This document shows, one piece after another, positions 17,955-28,184 of a stretch of 50,888 nt of DNA; within the stretch, counting starts at the first letter, position 1; every line of letters starts with the position of its first letter. The stretch spans positions 1 through 50,888 of the forward strand of contig JAKZTE010000015.1 of the NCBI GenBank assembly GCA_047517285.1. Direction: 5' to 3'. The notes beneath the pieces were generated by a model. The model was not told the origin of the DNA, ran no database searches, and saw only the letters and a program-made list of their open reading frames with translations. Position numbers and translations under genes: made by a program. Source of the stretch: UBA57 sp963577725. Lineage in GTDB: Archaea; Thermoproteota; Nitrososphaeria; Nitrososphaerales; UBA57.

Positions 17955-17971
17955 AGAGAATGTATTTAATT

Positions 17972-19657
<1,686 letters not shown>

Positions 19658-19704
19658 ATAACCTGATGGATGTTAAACATAGCATATATATTTTGTGCGG
19701 ATTT

Positions 19705-19833
19705 TCACATATCGCAATCTAGTTCTTCAATTCTATTTGGATCGAATAAACAAGGATAACATAAATTTTCAATCATATGTGCCTCAGTTGTTGGAACAAA
19801 TGTATCTCCGCATAATGAGCAGTTATTCATCAT
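19705..19833 (-). CDS. 42-residue zinc-knuckle protein
   Basis: A short frame in the gap between tldE and the thermosome. It encodes 42 residues with two CxxC pairs, C5/C8 (CSLC) and C25/C28 (CYPC), about 16 residues apart, plus an acidic end (IEELDCDM). The start is a double ATG; the second, at 19830, would also do. The Cys pattern and its position within a minus-strand gene run make it likely to be real. It resembles tiny archaeal zinc proteins of unknown role. Confidence 0.65.
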   Translation of the reverse strand: MMNNCSLCGDTFVPTTEAHMIENLCYPCLFDPNRIEELDCDM

Positions 19834-19856
19834 ATTTACATAAAATTTGATGTTAA

Positions 19857-21185
19857 TTAAGTAGATCGAGTAACAGGTACGTCTTTTATGACAATAGAAG
19901 GGGATAAAACAGGGGTTTCAACTTCCCACCAATTGATCCATTTACGAGTTTGAGATAATGAATCAATATTAAGTAATTGTCTTGGAATATCATCGCTAAT
20001 ACGGATACCATGAATAGGAGAAGAAATTTTACCGTTTTCTATAATAAAACATGCATCCCTGGGAACAGTAGAATATGAACCGGCGGCAGGGTTTTGAAAT
20101 CTAGTATACCAATTATTTGTGATTAATAATCCATTGTTGATAGAAGATAGTTGTTCTTCGAAAGTAGTGGTTCCAGAAGACACATCAATATTCCAACAAA
20201 AAGGAGCCATTATTCCTGCATTGCCTGTAGATTTCACTCCGTATTTATTAGAAGTAGTAATATTATGAAGATAGTTTGCCAAAATACCATTATCGATTAT
20301 CTTGGTAGATTGTGTAGGCATTCCTTCATCGTCAAAAATACGTTGATAAATGCCATTTTTTGGATTGCCTACATCAGACAAAGATAAATCGTCGGATGAG
20401 ACCTTAAGATTTATTTTATTGGCAAAAAATGAATCGCCAGAATCAACAGAATCGGCCGAAGCTGCATGACCGACAAATTGGAATATATCTGCTGCAACAG
20501 TAGGTGTAAATAAAATATCATATTTTCCAGGATCGCATTGTTTTGGATTTATTGATGATTTTGCATAATCTCCTGCGTCGATTCCAGCTTTTTCAGAATC
20601 TATATCGTCAATTAAAGATGAACATGACAAACCATGTCCGCTAGATTTAGATTCAGTAAATGCACGAATATTTAATAAATTAGTAATAGATTCGTCGTTA
20701 GATTCAACACCGGTAGATGTAATTAACATTATTTCGGACATACGACTTGTAAATGATCCACATACTCGTGATGCGCCGTATTGTAAAGCAGAATTGATAG
20801 AATTCTCAACATGATCGATAATAGATTCGTAATTATGTATTTGATCAATCTCTACATGTTTGTTTGTTTCATAAGTAAAAGGTCCAGATGGAAGAGGAGT
20901 ATAATCATTATTCATAGAAGAATCATTACAATATTGAAACAAGGAATCCAAATAATTAAGAATGCTAGTTTCGTCGAGATTATAAATCATCCCACTAGCA
21001 CGTTTTTTATCTTTTCCTAAATAGATCTCAATTGCAATATTTTCGGTACTGTCAAAGACATCGATTGAGTTATTACTAAATCTTATAAGATCTTCATGTT
21101 CTTTAGATAGAAGAAATGAATAATCATCACAGTTAAGAGAAGAAATTTTATTTTCAACTATAGATAATATATTATTTAGATTCAT
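19857..21185 (-). CDS. pmbA: TldE/PmbA, non-catalytic partner of TldD
   Basis: A 442-residue member of the TldD/PmbA family. It has the N-terminal SNNSIDVFDSTENIAIEIYLGK segment, the middle FTPTVAADI region replacing the HExxxH helix of TldD, and the conserved DDEGMPTQSTKIIDNGIL and final GIRISDD blocks. TldE lacks the zinc ligands and forms a heterodimer with TldD that trims unfolded peptides and processes some RiPP precursors. Its ATG overlaps the tldD stop by four bases. Confidence 0.9.
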   Translation of the reverse strand: MNLNNILSIVENKISSLNCDDYSFLLSKEHEDLIRFSNNSIDVFDSTENIAIEIYLGKDKKRASGMIYNLDETSILNYLDSLFQYCNDSSMNNDYTPLPSGPFTYETNKHVEIDQIHNYESIIDHVENSINSALQYGASRVCGSFTSRMSEIMLITSTGVESNDESITNLLNIRAFTESKSSGHGLSCSSLIDDIDSEKAGIDAGDYAKSSINPKQCDPGKYDILFTPTVAADIFQFVGHAASADSVDSGDSFFANKINLKVSSDDLSLSDVGNPKNGIYQRIFDDEGMPTQSTKIIDNGILANYLHNITTSNKYGVKSTGNAGIMAPFCWNIDVSSGTTTFEEQLSSINNGLLITNNWYTRFQNPAAGSYSTVPRDACFIIENGKISSPIHGIRISDDIPRQLLNIDSLSQTRKWINWWEVETPVLSPSIVIKDVPVTRST

Positions 21186-22645
21186 GATCTATTGCCTATT
21201 CTAATATTTCTTAATCGAACATCAGGCGCTCCAGTCCATACAGGAGCTCCTTGCATCGGTTCGCCTTTTCCACAGTTTGCGGCTTTGAAATCAAGATTTT
21301 TGGAACGTGCGTCGACCGAAGACCAGAATTTCTTGGACGTGAGTTCTAAAACAGGGGATTTAACATTTATGTCTAATTCGCCATTTTTAATTAAATATGC
21401 TTCAAAACCAACATATCTTTGATTTTCTCTCCTATCGTCTATGTTCCATTCCATAAAATTTTTTATATAGACTCCTTTTTTTATGTCCGAGAGTAATTCG
21501 GCGGTATCATAATCTCCGGGTTCAATAAATGTATTAGACATTCTGATTATAGGTTCTTTATCAAATTCAACACTGCGAGATGCAGCATTACTTCGAATAT
21601 TCATTTTAAATGATGTTTCACGATTATGTAATAAATCAGTGATAACTCCGCCTTTAATTAATTCACGTTTTCGTGATTCAACGCCCTCGTCGTCAAATAA
21701 ATAGAAACCCATAGATTCAGGGATAGTAGGATCGTCGCTAACAAATACTTCTTCGCTGCCAATTTTAGCTCCATAGCAATCAAAACCAAGATAAGATTCT
21801 CCGGCTTGAGCAGCTTCCCTACCAAGAATACGATCAGCTTCAAATGGATGTCCGCATGATTCGTGAGCAACTAGACCAGCAATATCTGGACCGACGATTA
21901 TATCAATATCTTCATCAAATATTTCAGATTTAGATTTAATGGAATTAGATGCAATAGCCAATTGTTCTGGAACATATGAACTAAGATCAAAGGATTTTAT
22001 TTTCTCCCAGCCGCCAGAACGTCCAAGTCCTGCATAGCCAGCAGGAATACTGAATGCGGACAATTGTCCATTATAATTAGCAGTAATAATACTATGGAAT
22101 GAAACACGAGGAACACGGCTTAATATATGCGTGCCTTCAGTATTCACATAAAATTTTTCTTCAATCGAATTATCAAGACCTAGAGTTCTATTAGGAAGAG
22201 AAATATCAGAATTAAATGATGTAATATATCCATCAACGTCTTTCAGAATTGATATCATTTCTGCAACATGAACATTTTTTAAATTTTCTTTTTCTGAGGC
22301 AGCCCATTCTTTATTTACTGATTTTTCACTTGAGAATTCAATAGGAGACTTTAATATTTTTTTAGATGATTTTGCTCTTAAAATTGATTTTTCAATTAGA
22401 GTATTAAGAGAGCCATCAAACATATTAGTAGATGCAAAAACCATCACGCCATCATAAATCATACGAATTCCTATGCCTTGTTTTTCATAAGAAATTGTAG
22501 GTTTAGATTCGCCATTTTGTAATATTGCGGCCAGGTGTTGTGTAGAATGAAATCTAGCTTCAGCGTATTCTACGTTATATTTCTGTGCTTCATTAATAAT
22601 TGAATAAAGTAAATCTTCATATTTTGATAATGAATTGGCAGTCAA
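21182..22645 (-). CDS. tldD: TldD metalloprotease
   Basis: A 487-residue catalytic subunit. The zinc motif HESCGH is at 261-266, followed by the EADRILG stretch. Other family blocks are DDEGV, GVITDLLHNRETS and a final GAPVWTGAPDVRLRNIRIG. With TldE it makes a barrel-shaped protease for unstructured peptides. It starts with TTG (22645), 42 bases from the divergent PIN-ATPase gene, so both promoters must overlap. Confidence 0.93.
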   Translation of the reverse strand: MTANSLSKYEDLLYSIINEAQKYNVEYAEARFHSTQHLAAILQNGESKPTISYEKQGIGIRMIYDGVMVFASTNMFDGSLNTLIEKSILRAKSSKKILKSPIEFSSEKSVNKEWAASEKENLKNVHVAEMISILKDVDGYITSFNSDISLPNRTLGLDNSIEEKFYVNTEGTHILSRVPRVSFHSIITANYNGQLSAFSIPAGYAGLGRSGGWEKIKSFDLSSYVPEQLAIASNSIKSKSEIFDEDIDIIVGPDIAGLVAHESCGHPFEADRILGREAAQAGESYLGFDCYGAKIGSEEVFVSDDPTIPESMGFYLFDDEGVESRKRELIKGGVITDLLHNRETSFKMNIRSNAASRSVEFDKEPIIRMSNTFIEPGDYDTAELLSDIKKGVYIKNFMEWNIDDRRENQRYVGFEAYLIKNGELDINVKSPVLELTSKKFWSSVDARSKNLDFKAANCGKGEPMQGAPVWTGAPDVRLRNIRIGNRS

Positions 22646-22687
22646 TAGTAGATTATAATAATCGGCAGCAATATTAGTTTTATTAAG

Positions 22688-24526
22688 ATGGGAAAAATAA
22701 GTAAAGAGAAATTTAATAAAGTAAGAATAGTTCCAGATACAAGTATAATAGTTAACCAGATATTATCAGAAAAAATAGGAAAAGGAGAAATTAAAAATTC
22801 CGAAATTATAATTCCAATAGCAGTTTTAGATGAATTACAGGCACAAGCCTCAAAGCATAAAGAAATAGGATTTTTAGGATTAGAAGAATTAAAGAAAATC
22901 AAGGAAATCTCAACTAAGAAGAAGATTAAATTCAGGTATCTAGGAACAAGACCGTCACTAGAAGATATCAAATTATCCAGAAGTGGGAGAATTGATGCAA
23001 TCATTAGAGATGAAGCTATAAAAAATGATGCCATATTGTTTACTGGGGATTATGTTCAAGCAATAGTAGCGGAGGCAATGGGTGCAAAAGTGAATTATAT
23101 CCCAAAGGTAATTAATGAAGAGGGCAGTAACCTTGACAGATTCTTTAAAGATGAATTAATTTCAAGTGTGCATATTAAACAAGGAATACCAATAAGGATA
23201 AAAAAAGGATTGCCCGGAGAAATTGAATTAATTTCAATAGGAGAATCTATTGATGAGGATGAGATAAACAAAATAATTAAAGATATAGAAGAATTTGCAC
23301 GAGTAAGTCAAAAAAGAGACAAACAAATAATTCGTGACGGGGCAAAGGTACTTCAGCTTGATAAATTCAGAATAACAATTACAAATCCTCCGTTTTCAGA
23401 TAAACCGGAAGTAACAATAATTAAACCAATTAAAAAGTTACAGATTACTGATTATAGTATTCCTAAAAAACTAATGGAAAGAATTGAAATATCGGCAGAA
23501 GGAATATTAGTGGCGGGCAGTCCAGGTTCTGGTAAAAGTACATTTGCTTCTAGTTTGGCAGAATTTTATTCTTCAAAGGATAAAATCGTTAAAACAATTG
23601 AATCGCCAAAGGATCTGCAAGTGAGTCCTGAAATTACACAATATGGGCAATTAGATGGTGATTTTGAGAAAACGGCAGAAATATTATTGTTGGTAAGACC
23701 AGACTATACAGTATTTGATGAAGTAAGAAAAACGAGAGATTTTATGATTTTTGCAGATTTACGTTTATCTGGAGTGGGTATGATTGGAGTAGTACATGCG
23801 AGCAACCCAGTAAATGCCATTCAAAGATTTGTTGAAAGGATTGAAATGGGCATGATCAGTAATATTGTAGATACAGTAATTTTTCTTAAAGACGGAGAGA
23901 TATCTAAAACATATCAGTTGGAATTAGTCATGAAAGTACCGACAGGAATGCAAGAAGCGGATCTTACAAGGCCAGTTATCGAAATAAGAGATTTCATTGA
24001 TTCGACTCTAGAATATGAGATATACACATATGGAGAAGAAAAAATAATAATTCCAGTAATAGAAATTGAAAAAAAAGAACGTATGACAAAAGATGAATCT
24101 ATGAAAAAACTTCAAGACAATTATGGCAAATATATGAATGAAATGAACATTGAGATGGTTTCGTCTAGACGGGCATTAATTACAACTGATAAAAGGAATA
24201 TTCCAGAGATAATCGGGAGGAATGGACAGAATATTATGAATATGGAAAAGAAACTAGGAATAAAGATTGATGTTGAACCCAACAATAATGCATTAGGTAA
24301 AAATATCGACCATGTAATTCATGAAACCGGAAATTCATTAGATATTTTGTTTAAAAGAAAACTAGATGGAAAAACATTAAATCTATACGTCGATAATGAG
24401 TATATTTTATCCGCTACAGTAGGAAAAAAGAACAAAATAAGAGTTGCAAAGGATTCAGACATAGGAAGATCAATAATCAATGCGATAATTCAGGAAAGAA
24501 AGATTGTTGTGACAAACGTAGATTAA
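22688..24526 (+). CDS. PIN domain-VirB11/PilT-like ATPase-KH protein
   Basis: A 612-residue archaeal fusion. The N-terminal PIN domain carries acidic residues in VPDTS, LDELQ, GRIDA and FTGDYVQ, the nuclease-fold metal site. The middle P-loop ATPase has VAGSPGSGKST, a DEVRKTRDF segment and a His-containing loop VVHASNP. A KH domain near residues 500-540 contains IPEIIGRNGQNI. The combination suggests RNA binding with ATP-dependent remodelling or cleavage; the substrate is unknown. The family is widespread in archaea. Confidence 0.87.
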   Translation: MGKISKEKFNKVRIVPDTSIIVNQILSEKIGKGEIKNSEIIIPIAVLDELQAQASKHKEIGFLGLEELKKIKEISTKKKIKFRYLGTRPSLEDIKLSRSGRIDAIIRDEAIKNDAILFTGDYVQAIVAEAMGAKVNYIPKVINEEGSNLDRFFKDELISSVHIKQGIPIRIKKGLPGEIELISIGESIDEDEINKIIKDIEEFARVSQKRDKQIIRDGAKVLQLDKFRITITNPPFSDKPEVTIIKPIKKLQITDYSIPKKLMERIEISAEGILVAGSPGSGKSTFASSLAEFYSSKDKIVKTIESPKDLQVSPEITQYGQLDGDFEKTAEILLLVRPDYTVFDEVRKTRDFMIFADLRLSGVGMIGVVHASNPVNAIQRFVERIEMGMISNIVDTVIFLKDGEISKTYQLELVMKVPTGMQEADLTRPVIEIRDFIDSTLEYEIYTYGEEKIIIPVIEIEKKERMTKDESMKKLQDNYGKYMNEMNIEMVSSRRALITTDKRNIPEIIGRNGQNIMNMEKKLGIKIDVEPNNNALGKNIDHVIHETGNSLDILFKRKLDGKTLNLYVDNEYILSATVGKKNKIRVAKDSDIGRSIINAIIQERKIVVTNVD

Positions 24527-24813
24527 TTAAATAATCTAGTTTTAATTTTCTTCATTTCGTCAACTATTGAATAGATAAAAGTTACAAATCCGAATACAAG
24601 CAATGCACGAGTGACTTGCAATATGGCCTCTCCTCTCCTTAATTCATCAATAGTTTCTCGTTCGTCAAGAACAATTCCGCCTTCAGGAAGTAAACCAGCG
24701 TGAGCGTCTCTTGCGTAGTTTTCTAGAGCAATTATATTATCAATTGCATTTTGAAATGCCATAAAACCGAATACCAAAAAGAAAAGCCCCACAATGAATG
24801 TAAATTTTTTCAA
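24523..24813 (-). CDS. Small two-helix membrane protein
   Basis: A 96-residue protein with hydrophobic helices at about 5-22 and 66-86. The 40-residue loop between them is acidic. The last gene of a four-gene minus-strand operon, five bases after the winged-helix gene at 24819; its stop overlaps the PIN-ATPase stop by four bases. No family recognised. Its link with the three regulators is by position only. Confidence 0.6.
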   Translation of the reverse strand: MKKFTFIVGLFFLVFGFMAFQNAIDNIIALENYARDAHAGLLPEGGIVLDERETIDELRRGEAILQVTRALLVFGFVTFIYSIVDEMKKIKTRLFN

Positions 24814-24818
24814 ATAAA

Positions 24819-25352
24819 TTATCTCCTATCGATCATAGTGTTTTCCAACCAATTTATTCCTTGTGTAGTTATCTTAAACATAATTTTTCTGTCGATATTT
24901 TTTTTATCTACGTAGCATAATTTTTGCAATTCGCTAAGTCGAGAACTGACAGATTTTGGATTAAGGTCGGTCAGGTAGCATATATCAGATATTGGTGTAA
25001 ATGAATTATTTTTTCCTGCAAGAAATCCAACATAATTAGCAAGTAACTGAAGGCAGATTCTTTCACGATCGCTCGTTTTTTTTGAATTAGTCCAGATTCT
25101 TGGTCCTTCAGATGTAAGTTTTATCAAGTTATGAAATTTCGATAAGATATCATCCAATGAATAATTAATTGTAATTTTCTGAGCTAATTCAAGAGATGGA
25201 ATGGATTTGAGAAGGAATTCATTAATTGAATGTAATACATCCTCGGGATTTCCCTTAAAATCTATTTTTGTTTCTTCGTGAGTTATTGTTACGGATAGTT
25301 CAGTCGTATACAATGAGTCTATTTTTTTCTTTACTTCTACTATTTTGGCCAT
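24819..25352 (-). CDS. Winged-helix protein, third of a paralogous trio
   Basis: About 177 residues. An N-terminal strand-rich unit with a hairpin and then an amphipathic helix (EETKIDFKGNPEDVLHSINEFL) precedes a C-terminal winged helix (about 105-170; ISDICYLTDLNPKSVSSRLSEL as recognition part). This is the same plan as the two genes before it, though the winged helix is more diverged. A TTG at 25358 would add two residues; I prefer the ATG. It is 21 bases from the previous gene. Confidence 0.65.
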   Translation of the reverse strand: MAKIVEVKKKIDSLYTTELSVTITHEETKIDFKGNPEDVLHSINEFLLKSIPSLELAQKITINYSLDDILSKFHNLIKLTSEGPRIWTNSKKTSDRERICLQLLANYVGFLAGKNNSFTPISDICYLTDLNPKSVSSRLSELQKLCYVDKKNIDRKIMFKITTQGINWLENTMIDRR

Positions 25353-25373
25353 TAGCAAATCACATCAAAATAG

Positions 25374-25853
25374 CTACAAAGTGGAATTTGAAAGTTTTTC
25401 AGTAGACGATATAAGAGAAGTAGATGCAGTATAAACATATTCTCCAGTATTACTTTTGAATCTTCGAAGGCGCCCTGATTTTGCCATTCTCAAGAGTGTA
25501 ACTGCAACAGTTTGTTTAGGATACATTAATCCATATAATTGTAGAATTTCTCTTATTTCATTAAGCTTCTTTGGGGAATTAGACCAATTACTAGTAAATA
25601 ATTTTATCAATATATCAGTCAATGAATCAGATTTATTTATCATAATATCGGGCGGAATATTAGAAGTGTTTTCCGCAGTATTATCATTTATAGAAAATTT
25701 CTTATCGATAGAATTCAAGGCAGATACGTCACTCAGGGATTCAATTATTTTTGGAATTTGGGATATTATTTCGTCAAGATCATGAATATCGCATTCAATA
25801 TCAACTTCGGCGTTAGAAATTTTTAATTTAATTTTTGTAATAGAAGTGGTCAT
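25374..25853 (-). CDS. Winged-helix protein, second of a paralogous trio
   Basis: About 159 residues. The N-terminal hairpin-helix unit ISNAEVDIECDIHDLDEII is followed by a polar linker (about 48-75) and a C-terminal winged helix containing SNWSNSPKKLNEI, YPKQTVAVTLLRMAKSGRLRR and a tyrosine-bearing wing (GEYVYT). The NW, LxE and final Y-V-Y/Y-R-Y positions line up with the protein at 25885. DNA binding is inferred. A TTG one codon earlier is also possible. Confidence 0.68.
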   Translation of the reverse strand: MTTSITKIKLKISNAEVDIECDIHDLDEIISQIPKIIESLSDVSALNSIDKKFSINDNTAENTSNIPPDIMINKSDSLTDILIKLFTSNWSNSPKKLNEIREILQLYGLMYPKQTVAVTLLRMAKSGRLRRFKSNTGEYVYTASTSLISSTEKLSNSTL

Positions 25854-25884
25854 CAAATAATTTCCTAAAAAATTCTATATTAAC

Positions 25885-26301
25885 CTATTGTAAAGGAGGT
25901 CTTTTCTGGACATATCGATAATTCCTCATAGAACCATTACGAGTTAATATATTTTCTCTAACAAGATCTTTTAACGAGTGTGAAATACTTGTTTTATCAT
26001 AATGGTAACCTCGTCGTGATAATTCTTCATCTACTTCAGATAGGTTTCTTTCTTCAGTAAACCAATTTTCCTGCCATAAAGTCTCAATTAAATCTCTGCA
26101 TATAACATGTTCAGTGGATTTAGATACCCTGCTAGAAATAGTAGGTTTAGCATCATCTGACATAGATGGAACAGATATTTTTGTATCAATACCGCTAATT
26201 ACATTTTCAACAGTTTGTTTAACTTTGTCTTCAGGACAAGATATTTCTACGTCCCAATCACCATGCTTCAATTTTACTGTAATTTTTTCTTTATCAGACA
26301 T
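25885..26301 (-). CDS. Winged-helix protein, first of a paralogous trio
   Basis: A 138-residue protein. The hairpin-helix unit HGDWDVEISCPEDKVKQTVENVI is at the N-terminus, a linker follows at about 38-60, and the winged helix at about 66-132 has ENWFTEERNLSEV, DKTSISHSLKDLVRENILTR and MRNYRYV. The promoter region upstream carries a 17-bp palindrome at 26313-26329, between the TATA-like element and this ATG, suited to self-repression. It heads an operon of three related regulators and a small membrane protein. Confidence 0.72.
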   Translation of the reverse strand: MSDKEKITVKLKHGDWDVEISCPEDKVKQTVENVISGIDTKISVPSMSDDAKPTISSRVSKSTEHVICRDLIETLWQENWFTEERNLSEVDEELSRRGYHYDKTSISHSLKDLVRENILTRNGSMRNYRYVQKRPPLQ

Positions 26302-26312
26302 TTTTATCCTTA

Positions 26313-26329
26313 TTGTGCATCTTGCACAA
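26313..26329. promoter_or_regulatory. 17-bp palindromic operator candidate
   Basis: TTGTGCATCTTGCACAA: seven-base arms around TCT. It lies 12 bases from the start codon of the winged-helix operon and just beside the shared TATA-like ATTTATATTT at 26331-26340. A repressor here would block the minus-strand operon. Confidence 0.55.
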
Positions 26330-26368
26330 CATTTATATTTGAATCTTTCTCATTCCATGTTGGGCAAG
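26321..26368. promoter_or_regulatory. Inverted repeat flanking a bidirectional TATA element
   Basis: CTTGCACAACAT (26321-26332) and ATGTTGGGCAAG (26357-26368) are inverse complements at 11 of 12 positions. They enclose the A+T-rich core with ATTTATATTT, readable as a TATA box in both directions. The right arm overlaps the expected transcription start of the plus-strand gene, so both divergent genes could be controlled together. Confidence 0.5.
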
Positions 26369-26629
26369 ATGGGCATGAGTTATATTACACGGGAGAAAAA
26401 TCAAACAAGCATAATAGAATTATTGGATAATATAGAGACTCCAGATAAACAGAATAATGAAAAAGAAGGTTTTATGAAAGTATTAAATAAATTAATTGAA
26501 ATAAAATTAAATGAATTAGGAAAAACATATTTCGAAGTTATTAAAGAAAACAAAACAAGAGAAACACAACTTAGAAAACTAAATGCATGGGCAATTTGGC
26601 TCGAAGAGAATGATGAAATATTAGAATAA
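26369..26629 (+). CDS. Short helical protein divergent from the winged-helix operon
   Basis: About 86 residues; mostly helical and charged, ending NAWAIWLEENDEILE. ATGs at 26357, 26369 and 26375 are in frame. The TATA-like ATTTATATTT places the transcript start near 26362, which excludes 26357, so I used 26369. No family recognised. The shared promoter suggests a functional tie to the regulators opposite. Confidence 0.55.
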   Translation: MGMSYITREKNQTSIIELLDNIETPDKQNNEKEGFMKVLNKLIEIKLNELGKTYFEVIKENKTRETQLRKLNAWAIWLEENDEILE

Positions 26630-26664
26630 CATATATTATAAACTTCGCTGATTAACGTATTATA

Positions 26665-27348
26665 TTGGAAAATGCAGATTTAGAAATTGTAGCAAAGATT
26701 GCTGGAAACGTAGTTATTAGTAATAATCCAGGTGAAATGTTAAAGATCTGGAGAAAACGATTAAAGATTAAACAGATAGTCTTGGCAGGAAAAATGAAAA
26801 TTTCTCCGTCTGTGTTAAGTGATTATGAAAGTGGCAGAAGATATTCGCCAGGAATTATTTTCATTAAGCGGTATATAGAAGCAATGGTAATTGTTGATAA
26901 ATCAAATAATAAGACGTTAAATAGATTATTGAAAGAGGATCATTCTGCAATATTAGGAATTGGAGAATTCAAGAAACCAATTAGTGCAGAAAAATTAAAG
27001 AAGATAATCAATATTGACATATTAAATGGCGATAATAGATTAGATACGAAAATTTATGGATATACAATAGTAGATAGCATCAATACAATATACATGTTAT
27101 CAGGAATAGACTTTTACAAGATATTTGGCGCAACAACAGAAAGAGTATTAATATTTACTAAAGTAGGAATAGGACGTTCGCCTCTAGTAGCAATTAGAGT
27201 TTCGCAACTAAAACCCCGAATGGTAATATTACACGGGCCAAATGAAATTGACAAAATAGCAGTAGATTTAGCAGATAAAGATAAGATCATATTAGGATTA
27301 ACAAGAGATAATGAGAATAAGATTAAAGAGAAATTAATGAAATTATAG
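26665..27348 (+). CDS. HTH transcription regulator, COG1709 type
   Basis: A 227-residue protein. The XRE-like helix-turn-helix at about 25-60 contains KIWRKRLKIKQIVLAGKMKISPSVLSDYESGRR. The rest forms the conserved archaeal domain with the IYGYTIVDSINTIYMLSG and GRSPLVAIRVSQLKPRMVILHGP blocks. Such proteins are predicted transcription regulators with a sensor half of unknown ligand. It starts with TTG at 26665. It follows the short plus-strand gene by 35 bases. Confidence 0.8.
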   Translation: MENADLEIVAKIAGNVVISNNPGEMLKIWRKRLKIKQIVLAGKMKISPSVLSDYESGRRYSPGIIFIKRYIEAMVIVDKSNNKTLNRLLKEDHSAILGIGEFKKPISAEKLKKIINIDILNGDNRLDTKIYGYTIVDSINTIYMLSGIDFYKIFGATTERVLIFTKVGIGRSPLVAIRVSQLKPRMVILHGPNEIDKIAVDLADKDKIILGLTRDNENKIKEKLMKL

Positions 27349-27383
27349 AATTTTATATATAAAGGCATCAATTGAAAATTACA

Positions 27384-28184
27384 ATGTTGCTAGATATACA
27401 ATATCTAATATTCACAACAATAATCATACTAACGTCAATAATTGTACTAAAATTAAAAATATTGGATTTTAAGGGAACTGTAAGTTCAATATTTATGGGA
27501 AATCTAATATATCTGGTTACAGGAATTGAAGGATTTATTTTAGTAATAGAATTTTTTATCATAGGATTCATTTGTACAAAATTCAAATTTAAACAGAAAC
27601 GGAAGAAAGGAATTGCACAAGAAAAAGGAGGAATTAGAAGTTTGGAGAATGTAATTGCGAATGGATTTGCTTTTTCACTTTTTGGAACATTATATTTTTT
27701 TACAAACATTGAATCATTTTTAGCAGCGTTTATTGCATCAATAGCTATTGCAACAGGGGACACATTAGCAACTGAAATAGGGTTATTAAGTTCAAATAAG
27801 CCCAGATTAATTACAAATTTTAAAGAAGTAGAAACAGGAAAATCTGGAGGAATAACACTATTAGGGTCAATTGCATCAATAATAGGAATAATTATTATTA
27901 CTATTTCTTCGTGGATAATTGGATTTTCATTTAATAATTATTCAATAATGGCGATTATGATCGGATCATTATTTGGAATAATTATTGATAGCATTATAGG
28001 AGCAACAATACAAGCTAGATATTATTGTGATGAATGTAAGAAATTCACAGAATTACAGATTCATCACGAAAAGAATAGTAGATTAATCAGCGGATTTGGA
28101 TTTGTAGATAATAACATAGTTAATTTATTATCTACCACGATAGGTTCTGGATTATCAATATTAATTATTATAATATTCTCGTAA
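27384..28184 (+). CDS. DUF92 (VTE6-like) integral membrane protein
   Basis: About 266 residues with roughly six to seven hydrophobic segments. DUF92 signatures are KGGIRSLENVIANG, ATGDTLATEIGLLS and TGKSGGITLLGS, followed by GSLFGIIIDSIIGAT. Plant VTE6 of this family phosphorylates phytyl phosphate, so a role with isoprenyl phosphates, relevant to archaeal lipids, is plausible. TTTATATATA at 27352-27361 places a leaderless start at ATG 27384, not at the TTG at 27372. The 3' end overlaps glyS by 24 bases. Confidence 0.85.
   Translation: MLLDIQYLIFTTIIILTSIIVLKLKILDFKGTVSSIFMGNLIYLVTGIEGFILVIEFFIIGFICTKFKFKQKRKKGIAQEKGGIRSLENVIANGFAFSLFGTLYFFTNIESFLAAFIASIAIATGDTLATEIGLLSSNKPRLITNFKEVETGKSGGITLLGSIASIIGIIIITISSWIIGFSFNNYSIMAIMIGSLFGIIIDSIIGATIQARYYCDECKKFTELQIHHEKNSRLISGFGFVDNNIVNLLSTTIGSGLSILIIIIFS

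Noticed and set aside
22642..23034. 130-residue hydrophobic minus-strand ORF
   Set aside because: It lies opposite the PIN domain of the convincing PIN-ATPase-KH gene and has no motif of its own.
26114..26368. Long N-terminal extension of the short plus-strand gene
   Set aside because: It runs through the opposite winged-helix gene and the shared promoter; the TATA position indicates a start near 26369.
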